Assembly (NCBI GenBank): GCA_030267965.1
Contig: BRYA01000261.1
Location: 56,611 to 80,369, forward strand
Direction: 5' to 3'
Origin: Triparma columacea
Taxonomy: Eukaryota; Sar; Bolidophyceae; Parmales; Triparmaceae
Length of the DNA stretch: 23,759 nucleotides
The notes below the pieces were generated by a model. It was not told the origin of the DNA. It saw only the letters and a list, made by a program, of their open reading frames with translations, and ran no database searches. The position numbers and the translations under genes were made by a program. This document shows, piece after piece, positions 9,901 to 19,099 of the stretch (within the stretch, counting starts at the first letter, position 1; each line of letters begins with the position of its first letter).

Positions 9901-12900
9901 TAGCTGTGCCTTCTATGCGAGCGCCAGAACTAGCTTCAGGAGAGTCGACGATGACAAGTTTGAGACAAATGCTGACAGGGCAGACAAGAACAGTCTGTTG
10001 AAATGGGGAAAAATCACCTCTCCGACCTCCATTTTGGGAAAATGCTGCCAGAGAAGTGAGACTTTGCTGCGTCGCTTGGTATACCTTCTCCCAGGGGCAA
10101 AGGACACGGTATTCAACGTTGATTCAAGGCGCGCGGTTGATTCTAGCAAGGCATTGGGGAATTTGGAGGTGGAGACGATTTGTCTCTGTCTCACTCTGGA
10201 AACCCTTTTCGCTGCGATTTTGTTCGGGATTGCGGCGAAGGTCTTCAAGGCGAAGGGAAGATTGAAAGGGAAGAGCAAAAGAAGGCACGGCAAGGTGCAG
10301 GGTAGGTGGGGAAGAATAGGAGAAAAGAGGAGCAGAACGAGAAATCCAAAATTGGGCTCTCCTTTCAAAGGGATAGCAAACATTAGGGGACTCAACCTAG
10401 CTTTCTTCCTTTTCTTGCTCATAGAAGGAGTGAGCGGTGTTAATGTGGATAATATGGACGGGCTATTCAACACGGTCAGTAATTGGTGCTGCAGTAGTTC
10501 TATAAACACTGGCAACTCCATCATGACGAATGGTGACACTGTGATTCTAGCTGATGGGTCGTATAAATGCTCAGAGGGGACTTGTGCAGATAGTTATAGC
10601 ATGTTGGCCACAGATGACTTGAATGGAGAGGTCGAGTGTGTGAAAGACGACGCAAGCTGTGTGTTGGATGGAGAGAATGCAAGAAGAGGGATGTGGGTGG
10701 AGGGAACTGGGAGTGGAACACTTATTCTCCGAGCTCTCACCTTCGACAAGGGGTTGGGTGGTGTTGGTGGAGGGGTTAACATTAGGACTGGTGCCTTAGT
10801 GGACTTGGAGCTCTGCGTCTTCTCCAACAATAGAGCTACACATAGTAGTTATGGAGGTGGAGCAATTTATGTTGCTTTTAGTGGAACTACTGTCAACGCC
10901 TACGGAACAAGCTTTTTTGGAAACACAGCAGACTCAGGAGATGGTAATGATATTTACAGAGACTCATATTATTCATCAACAATCACCATCCACAATACAT
11001 GCCCTTCTCCCTACTCCTCCAACACTCCAATCCAAGGTAAGACGAGAATGAGGATTGTGTAGTTTGGTCCTAACCCCACAACTAACTCTATGGTACTACT
11101 GCACCAATTCCTATTCCCTTCTCTCTCTTTTCTCAGGGTTCGCTTTGGACACTCACAGCACCGTCAATGGCGATAAATACTCGTACTCTGGCTGCCATGG
11201 CAATCCCTGTGTTGCCAGTAGCTCCCCCTCTGACGATGGCTCCGACGGGAACTTCTACTGCGTTAACGGTGGGGAAATCGGGGGTAGATGGAGTGAGGTT
11301 GCCTCATTTTGCACCTGCACTTTATGTGACACTGGATACAGTGGTACACACTGTGCTATTTGTGTAGCAGGCTATAGTGGATCTCCCCTTTGCTCTCCTG
11401 ATCCTTGTCTAGCCACATTAACCTTTACTGATGATGGGTCTGACGGTAACTTCTACTGCATCAATGGGGGAGACATTGGCGGGACAACAGGCTCCTGCAC
11501 CTGCACAGGTTGTGGCTCTGGGTTTGCAGGGGATAGTTGTCAGCTCACAGCACATAATGTGGTTGACATGAATGGGCTGTTCAACACTGTCAGTAATGGA
11601 GTGTTTAGCGGCACTAACACTGGCAACTCCATCATGGCAAATGGTGACACTGTGATTCTAGCTGTTGGGTCTTACAAATGCTCAGAGGGGACTTGTGCAG
11701 ATAGTCTCAACATGCTGTGGACAGTAGACTTGAATGGAGAGGTCAAGTGTGTGGAGGACAACTCAAGCTGTGTGTTGGATGGAGAGAATGCAAGAAGAGT
11801 GATGAACGTGTTTGGAAGTGGGAGTGTTACACTTATTCTCCGAGCTCTCACCTTCGACAAGGGGTCTGCTAGTAAGGGTGGAGGGGTTCACAGTTACAAT
11901 GGCGCCATAATGGACTTGGAGCTCTTAGTCTTCTCCAACAATAGAGCTACAAGTACAAATAGTGTATATGATGGAGGTGGAGCAATTTATGTTTCTCATC
12001 TTGAAACTACTGTCAATGCCTACGGAACAAGCTTCAATGGTAACACAGCAGCCTCAGGAAAAGGTCATGATATTTACAGAGACACTTATGGAACCATCAA
12101 CATCCACAATACGTGCCCTTCTCCCTACTCCTCCAACACTCCAATCCAAGGTAAGACGAGAATGAGGATTGTGTAGTCTGTAGATCTATTCCTAACCCCA
12201 CAACTAACTCTATGGTACTACTGCACCAATTCCTATTCCCTTCTCTCTCTTTTCTCAGGGTTCGCTTTGGACACTCACAGCACCGTCAATGGCGATAAAT
12301 ACTCGTACTCTGGCTGCCATGGCAATCCCTGTGTTGCCAGTAGCTCCCCCTCTGACGATGGCTCCGACGGGAACTTTTACTGCGTTAACGGTGGGGAAAT
12401 CGGGGGTAGTTGGAACGAGGTTGCCTCATTTTGCACCTGCAATTTCTGTGACACCTACTACAGTGGTACACACTGTGAGATAGCCGAGAGTTGCCAAGCA
12501 ACATCAGAACCAACAGATGACGGAACAGACGGAAACTTTTACTGCATCAACGGAGGGCAGGTTGGCGGAATGCCTGGGTCTTGCACATGCACTTCTTGCT
12601 ATGACAATGTTGGTGGTCCACACTGTGAAACCTGCGTGGAGGGTTACAGTGGTGATGCTCCCTGGTGTTTCCCTAACTGTGAAGCTAGTGCCAATCCTTC
12701 TGATGATGGTTCTCTGGAGAATGATGGGAACTTCTACTGCATAAATGGAGGAACAATAGGTGGATCTGCAGGATCATGCACTTGTACTTCTTGCTATGAT
12801 AATGTTGGCGGTCCACACTGTGAAACCTGCGCGGAGGGTTACAGTGGAGATGCCCCCTGGTGTTTCCTTGATTGTATAGCTAGTGCCAATCCTTCTGATG

Positions 12901-15900
12901 ACGGTTCTCTGGAGAAAGATGGTAACTTCTACTGCTTAAATGGGGGGACAATTGGAGGCATAGCAGGACAATGCACCTGCACTTCCTGCTATGATGGTGT
13001 TGGCGGTACACACTGTGAAACCTGCGCAGAAGGTTACATTGGTGATGCTCCCTGGTGTTTCCTTAATTGTCAAACATCTGATATTCCTACTGATGATGGA
13101 TCACTTGAAAAGTCAGGAAGATTTTACTGCATAAACGGGGGAACAATTGGAGGAATTGCAGGACAATGCACCTGCACGCAATGTGAAGCCGGATTTACAG
13201 GCCCACACTGTGAGACTCTTTTTCTGTGTCAAAATACCACCAATACTTCTGATGACGGTTCTTTGGAGAAGGATGGAAATTTCTACTGCATAAACGGGGG
13301 AAAAATTGGAGGAAGTGCAGGTGACTGCACCTGCACAGAGTGTAACTCTGGGTTTGCTGGAATTCACTGCAATGAAACTGCATCTATGGTAATTGGCACA
13401 AACAAAGACAAATCTACTCTTTTGGCTGGCCTTGCAGCAGCTGTTTTGGTTATAGCTATTTTCTTCAGCTACTTTTATTTCAACAAGCACCCAGCTGTTT
13501 CAAAAGAGGGCATTCCAAGTGCAATCAGTAAGCTTTCAGTTGTTGTTCCACAAGAAGGTCTCCTGAGTGACAGTCAATACGACAAGATAGCAATTGCAAA
13601 GATTGCGAACAAAATGAAGAACCAGGTTCAAACTTATACACCTGAAGAAGAGAAACAAATCGAAAAGGGCATTGAATTGCATTTGAGGTGCAAGGAAATT
13701 GAAACCAAGGCAAAGATCATAAAGAGCCCTGACGAAAGAGTTGACATGAAGTTGTTCTACCCAGAAGGAGAGGTGGTGGCAACACTTGTTGCTTCAACCA
13801 CTCTAGACACAACTGCTGAGGAAGGTGCAGCCTGGGCTATAGTTCATCTTGATAGTAGGACACGCCTACGACAAGCAAAAATCAAAGGAGTGACACACTT
13901 GAAGGTTGAGCATGTCAACCCCCACACCCTCTACTACATAACTTCAAGAAATATGGGAATCCCTGGGATGCATGCTCGAGATACGAGGAACATATTGACT
14001 TGGAAGAAGCAGGACGATGGCAGTATGATAATCAGCAATTTGAATTCTGAGGCCATGGAGAAGAAGTACCCTGTCAAGAAAGGTAATGTCTTGATTGAAG
14101 CACAGACAAGCTATGTATACGAGCCAACAGACGCAATGGGAGATGTGCCTCAGACAAACCTTACTTTTACTTCAAAGATTGACATGAAGGTGAGGAGAGG
14201 ACGGAATTTGGAATGTGGGGGGGAGAGTGCAGAGGGATTTACATGGGAAAGTCACAGCGACACTGTATTCCACACTAACTAATCCCAACCCCAAACCCTC
14301 CACTTCCACCCAAAGGGCCACGTCCCAACCTCATTTGTCAACATGTTTGCTTCAAACTTTCTTGCACAAGTCTCAGATCTTAGAAAGGACTTTGACAAGA
14401 GCAAGGAGATTGAATCTTATAAGGAGAATATAAAAGATGGAAAAGCAGAGGACAATGTATCAAGGAATACCATCGAGCCATCTTTGCTTGTCAACAGCTT
14501 TGAGCTTGAGTTTGAGAGGGATATAAAGGGCGACAAAATCTCTCTTGGCAAGGGAGCTTTTGGTAATGTTCTCATAGCAGACTACCACGGGACAAAGTGT
14601 GCTTACAAGGAGATCCTCCCTTCAGCTCTCACGCAAGAGACATTAGAAAGGTTCTTTCTTGAACTCAAACTTGTTGGGCAGCTTAGGCATCCCAACATTG
14701 CCCAGTGTCTAGGTGTTGTTTGGGAGTCAGAAGAACACGGCATCATGTTTGAGATGTGTAAAAACGGCGGGCTTGATGATTTCCAGAAGAAACACAAGGA
14801 ACACGGACTTGTTAGCTGGAGTAATACAGCAGCTGTCCAAGAAGCTCGTGACAATGTGTCAAACAAGTCAATGCAGGGAAGCCCGACTCTTTCAATGCTT
14901 GTCATGAAAGGCATCGGACTTAAGATGGTCTGGGCACTGCAGATCTGCAAAGGTTGTGCATTTCTACATGGTAGAAGCCCTCCAATTGTCCATAGAGACC
15001 TTAAGTGTGCAAACGTTCTCGTTAGTGATGATGTGGCAGCAAAGATCACTGACTTTGGAGAGAGCAGAAATTTGGACAATAAAGATGAGAGAACCATGAC
15101 CACTGTTGGAACACCATTTTTCATGGCGCCTGAAGTTTTCAGCAACGAGGATAAGGACAGGATTTATTCAAAGTCTGTCGACATTTACTCCTTTGCCATT
15201 CTGCTTCTTGAGATATTTTACAATGGAGATGTCAAGAAGGGGTTCCGAAAAGGATGGGGCCCTGTTCTTGTAATGAAAAAGGTAGGAGAGGGTTGGAGGC
15301 CTGATCTAAAGCTTGTTGAGAAGGAAGACAAGGAGCTTGCTGATATCATAAGAAGATGCTGGCAGGAGGATCCAGAGCTGAGGCCACCATTCAAAGAGCT
15401 TGTGAAGTTCTTTGAAAGAAAGGTGAAAGAAAATATTGATGAGCTAGCAGGAGAAATTGATGAAAAGGATGAGTTAGACGAAGAGACACCAACGACTATC
15501 AATCTTGGGTCTGAGAAGAAACAAGACGTTAAAGGTGTTGCAGAAGATCCAATCATGGCAATATTTGCTGCTGCAGGCGAGAAAGATAAGGGATTTGAGA
15601 AAAGGTCCCCTACCATAGCAAGTCTTGAAGAAGATCCAGTGATGGCAATCTTTGGAGAGGCGAACAAAAAGGAGGAGGCACAGAAGGTTGACCCAGTGAT
15701 GGCAATCTTTGGAGAGGCTAACAAAAAGAAGGAGGCACAGAAGGTTGACCCAGTAATGGCAATCTTTGGAGAGGCAAAGAAGCAGAAAGAGACAGTGAAG
15801 ATTGAGAATGTTGAAAAAGTTGATCCAGTGATGGCAATTTTTGGTAAAGCAAAAGAGAATGAAAAGGAGGCAGCAAAAAATGAAACTACTCCTGTACTGC

Positions 15901-15923
15901 AGCAGAATTTTTGGGAACTGTAA
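6644..15923 (+). CDS. Giant modular receptor-like protein kinase: signal peptide, repeat ectodomain, beta-helix and EGF-like modules, TM, START-like domain, TKL kinase
   Basis: Ten exons: 6644-6660, 6815-6924, 6991-7773, 7982-8638, 8768-9124, 9246-11036, 11137-12150, 12259-14189, 14316-15923 (the 6925-6990 intron is in frame and could be retained). The sum is 2755 codons with consistent phases. Residues 1-30 are a signal peptide (FLPLSLAFFLLFMLSLLC core). Residues 43-522 hold two copies of an unrecognised exon. Two hydrophobic segments at 953-975 and 1024-1038 flank a Lys/Arg-rich loop. Pmp-like beta-helix modules (GGGAIYV, VFSNNRAT) lie at ~1040-1238 and ~1382-1576. Eight Cys-rich EGF-like units (GNFYCINGG..GG...CTCT.C..G..G.HC) lie before and after the second. 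A TM is at ~1963-1984. A START-like domain spans ~2040-2250 (ends HVPTSFVNMFA). The kinase spans ~2290-2590: GKGAFGNVL 2298, Lys 2318, HRDLKCANVL 2446, DFG 2466, MAPEVF, RPPF 2576; all catalytic residues are present. Likely a surface receptor signalling inward; ligand unknown. Confidence 0.72.
6991..8638 (+). repeat. Tandemly duplicated exon pair in the receptor ectodomain
   Basis: Exon 6991-7773 and exon 7982-8638 begin at homologous points (DACQGDV.../DTQLCDV...) and share a long stretch: EEGRKIVLNEDQAELNAAAV, then ANYSE.LQH.IETAKQE, SCVVDED.LRESV.RLG and LIQVTPPLQ. The similarity covers about 7040-7460 against 8040-8455 and is high at DNA level too. The 3' parts of the exons differ. The protein family is not recognised. 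Confidence 0.85.
10440..12270 (+). repeat. Duplicated beta-helix exon end plus intron plus EGF-like exon start
   Basis: The segment from the beta-helix module through the intron into the EGF-like exon occurs twice: ~10440-11036, intron 11037-11136 and exon from 11137; then ~11560-12150, intron 12151-12258 and exon from 12259. The two introns are almost the same, differing by one ~8-bp insertion and a few bases, and the first ~200 bases of the following exons are nearly identical. The unit length is about 1.12 kb. Confidence 0.9.
12259..13380 (+). repeat. Array of six EGF-like Cys-rich units in the receptor
   Basis: Six head-to-tail units of about 55-65 codons, each with DDGS or DDGT, GNFYCINGG (one GRFYC), GG, CTC, a Cys and G.HC. 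Two more units of the same kind are in the preceding exon (11137-11550). Units 2-4 also share the linker ETC.EGY.GDAPWCF. The array ends just before the transmembrane segment. Confidence 0.85.
15546..15860 (+). repeat. Five DP-x-MAIF repeats in the kinase C-terminal tail
   Basis: Motif starts are at 15546, 15633, 15690, 15747 and 15822: one DPIMAIF and four DPVMAIF. The middle copies are spaced exactly 57 bp, and the linkers are rich in Lys and Glu. The tail follows the kinase domain and ends at the stop codon at 15921-15923. Confidence 0.9.
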
Positions 15924-16227
15924 CACAGCAAGAAGGAGAATAAGTAAATGCTTGCAAGAATAAGAAGGAAATCAATTGGGGTTAGGTGTAGGGAGAGAGA
16001 GAGTATCTTGGGAGATTTGAGGGGGAGAGGAGGTCCTGAGGTAATAGGTTTGAGAGGCCGAAGGGGAGCAGGAGAAAAGGAGAGGGGGGGAGGAAGGAAG
16101 GGTGTTGGGGCGTGTACATTGGGGAAAGGGAGGGGAAGAGAGAGCGGAGAGATCAAGAAAAGAGGAAATGCAGTTTATGTGTATGTTGAAATAAGGTATT
16201 ATTCTTATTAATTAATATTGATGGGAG
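15924..16227. other. 3' flank of the receptor kinase gene, no gene seen
   Basis: Purine-rich DNA between the receptor stop codon and the target-site TA of the transposon. AT-rich TTATTAATTAATATT at ~16204-16219 may lie near the polyadenylation site. No supported coding region or RNA gene. Confidence 0.45.
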
Positions 16228-16229
16228 TA

Positions 16230-16254
16230 CAGTAATCTTTGGGTAATAAGCAAC
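16230..16254 (+). repeat. Left terminal inverted repeat
   Basis: 25 bases starting CAGTAATCTTTGGG and ending AAGCAAC; exact reverse complement of 21266-21290. Confidence 0.92.
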
Positions 16255-16302
16255 AGAGCCCATTTTGTTGGTGGTTCAATTAAGTAGCAAAATTAAGGGT
16301 CA

Positions 16303-16343
16303 TTAAGCAACAGTCTGTAAAAATGAAGGTTCAATTAAGCAAC
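16303..16343 (+). repeat. Left subterminal TTAAGCAAC motifs
   Basis: TTAAGCAAC occurs at 16303-16311 and 16335-16343, and GGTTCAATTAAG occurs twice around them. The same nonamer recurs near the right end at 21188-21196 and 21252-21260, and its last bases are contained in the terminal repeat. These could be transposase-binding sites. Confidence 0.6.
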
Positions 16344-16380
16344 GCCCTCCCCCCCAACCACGCACCCCCTCTCCCTACAC

Positions 16381-19099
16381 TCACTCCTCATCCATCTCCA
16401 TATCGTCGTCTGTGTCGGACTGTGCCTCTGCCTCCTGCGCGACGAACCATGAGAACACCGGCGCTTGCGAGTCTGCCTCAGTTGTTGCGCTCATCTCCTT
16501 GTTGAAGTCCTCCCTGGTGATGGGTTTCGTGCGGTCCCAGATTGTCTCATATCCGTCATCCCAGTAGACGACGCGTGGGTTGGTCTGGCCCTGATTCCTG
16601 GCTGTCTGGATGTCCTTTTTCCACTTCTTCCCTGTCATGCGCACCTTGCCCACGTACCATCCCCCGCCACCATTCTCCGCATCCGACCCCCACTTCCCGA
16701 TGATCAAGCTGCCGTCCTGGACATCATCATCGCTCAGGGTGTAGTCCCTCTCGTCGCACAGGAGCCGAAACTCATCCTCGGCATTAATCTCACCCTCCGT
16801 GTCGTCGTGGAGCAGGTCAAGGAGCCCACCCTGCCCAGGTTGTGCTGCAGCACCAACATCTGCAGCTTTCTCGGGCTCCCCCTGAGTCGCCTGCCTGTGT
16901 TCGCGAATAGTGAGGCTGTCCACCGCATCCCGGTTGAAGGTCCACTTCTTGTCCGTCCCCTTGTAGTGCTTGAGTTTCTCCAGGCTGATCAGATGGTCCT
17001 CGCTGCCATCCACCGTAATGGCACAGCCGGTGCGCTCGAAATAGCGTAGGAAGACCTTGTTTACACTCTTGTTGGCGTTCTTTGCTGCCTCCTCCTGCTG
17101 TCGTTCCCATGCGATGACCAGCAGCTGGGCGATCAAGATTCGCTTCTCGGGTGCAGTGAACGACTTGCCAGAGCTCCAGCAAAGAAAGTTTGCATCATCC
17201 TCGAGCCACTCATCAAGGGCCTTGCCGAAGTACAACTTAGTGCCCCTCCCAGTGCCTGAATCAGGGGGGGCAAAGTTGTCCGTGTGATTGGCCGGGTAAA
17301 ACATTAAGGTAGTGTTGAGCTGTTGAGGTGGGTGTATTGACAGAGACAGGGTTAGCGTATGCGTGGGGTTTGGCACTTGGCGGCAGTGGCTTGACAGGGT
17401 AGCAGCTCACCTTTTCCATCTCCGTCCGAAAGGCTTCGCTAATTTGTGAGCCAAGGTTGTCGAGGAAGTGTAGCGTCGGCTCGTACTCGCCGTTGGGGAG
17501 TTTGTGGTGGCGGTCGAGTATTGGTTTCCAGCTATTTTGAATCCAGCCCAACTTGTCATCAGTTAACATTTCTGTGTCGGCCCACGCATTCTTCTGCCAG
17601 TAGACCTCCACACCGGTTGCCTCCAGGGCGGCCTTCTCCACGGCGGACATTAGTTTGGCGGAGCGTTCCTTGCGTCGGAAGATCACAGCTATGGGGGGCT
17701 GGGCCCCTTCTGCTCTCATCGTCATCTGAATGGTACACTGCCGCTTCTCCAAACCGCTGCCGGGGGACTTGATCTGGACAGAGGCACCCCTCTCCCCGGT
17801 GTATGTGACTTTCTGGTCGACTACAAGAGGAAGGGGCACTTGGTCAGACGCGTACCTATATATGTATATGTGAAGTCGGAGTGAGCAACGTCGGTGTGTT
17901 GGAGGGTGGAGGGAATGACTTATTGGAGGGTGGAGGGAATGACTTACCTTACGCGGAGTGGGTAGTAGCCATACTTGTCGTCCTTGACTGGTGCATTGCG
18001 AGCAGGTCTCTCATTAAGCACTTGGACTAAAGCAGACATAAACTTCTGACCGGCCTCAGCAATTTGATCGGGCGTGTGCTTGCGCTTCGCGGTCGCACAC
18101 CTCTTTCGCAGCTGCTTGCGCTTGCAGAAGCGATACAGCCAAGCTGTGCCGGCAGTGAAGTTCCTTGTGGTCATTCTCTCATTACCGACAAGTTGTTTCA
18201 TCCTTCTCATCATGAATCGCGGTGTAACCTGCTTGCCGGCCTGTGGGGCAGAGGTGGTTGGGGGAGGTGCGCAGGGGGGTTAAAGGGTGGCCAGAGGGGG
18301 GTGGAGGGGGGAGATGATGGCGCACCTTGTTCATGTTCTTGATTTCTTCGTGAAGTATTGCCTCTTCGTCAGGAAACATCCCGTTGTTGCGGACCCGGTT
18401 CTTCAGCTGCTTGGCGAGCTCCTTGGTGCACTTCTCTTCCCATTTGTTGTCCCTGCGCGCTATCAACCACTTGCAAAGCTGGGTGTGTTCGAAGGGCATG
18501 TTTTTGCAGTAATTTCTCATGCCCTGCTGTTCCTCCTCCTCTTGCAGTAGATACCTCAGGCAGAAGGCATTTTTCTGTAGCATGGAGAATCGTCGAGCCC
18601 GATATTTGTTCCCACCGCGATCGTTGTAGGCCCTCTTCCCTATCTTGTATGCCCCGATTTTGCCATTGGGAAGGCGTGTTGGAACTTTCTCTTGTGACCT
18701 CACACGTTTGAGCAACCGCTCTGACTGCTGCGCTGACGAGGGGAACAGCGGCTTGACGGCGGGCTTCGTCTCTTCATGAAATCTGTGTTTACCAAACCCC
18801 CGGATCTTTTCTATGGTACTGTCAAAGTTAAAGAAGTTGCTGATGTTGGCGGGGGACACCTCGGCGGCGAGCATGTGCGCCTCCGCGTTGGCTATGGCCT
18901 TCTTCTTATCGGTTTTGTGCTTCGACAAGGCCTGTTTGTTCTTGAAGAACTTCTTGCACGATTCATCACCACACTTCCCCTTACAGAAGTGGGTAGTAGA
19001 GGCGGTGACTGAGATGGGTTTCCGCCCCATGTTAAAAATAGGGAAGGGATCTTTCTTCTTGGCAGGCGCGGTTCCTGCAGTGGTGGTTGTAGAAGGCAT
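16381..19099 (-). CDS. Pogo-like transposase: CENP-B-type HTH, DDE_1 nuclease, Tudor-like C-terminal segment
   Basis: Four exons: 19099-18326, 18240-17948, 17855-17411, 17319-16381; 816 residues, introns of 85-92 bp, phases consistent, no internal stop. The N-terminus has a Cys/His cluster (FCKGKCGDESCKKFF...KH, ~residues 39-60) that may bind zinc. EEAILHEEIKNMNK then FTAGTAWLYRFCKRKQLRKR (~240-310) is the CENP-B-type helix-turn-helix. The DDE_1 core supplies three acidic positions: ASDQVPLPLVVD, HFLDNLGSQ and the NHTDNFAPPDSG segment in exon 4. FERTGCAITVDGSEDHLI is typical of marine-eukaryote members. Near the C-terminus, GGWYVGKVR...PRVVYWDDGYE resembles a Tudor/agenet fold, followed by an acidic tail. 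It cuts and inserts the surrounding element by binding its terminal repeats. Whether it is expressed cannot be seen. Confidence 0.85.

Noticed and set aside
9578..10539. Hydrophobic minus-strand frames (9889-9578 and 10539-9913)
   Set aside because: They are mirror images of charged plus-strand coding sequence and have no domain or splice context.
13113..13490. Cys-rich minus-strand frame
   Set aside because: Shadow of the EGF-like repeats; its cysteines arise from repeated DNA on the other strand.
15218..16156. 312-codon minus-strand frame rich in Phe/Ser
   Set aside because: It lies antisense to the kinase end and its DP-x-MAIF repeats; the repeats explain its apparent periodicity.
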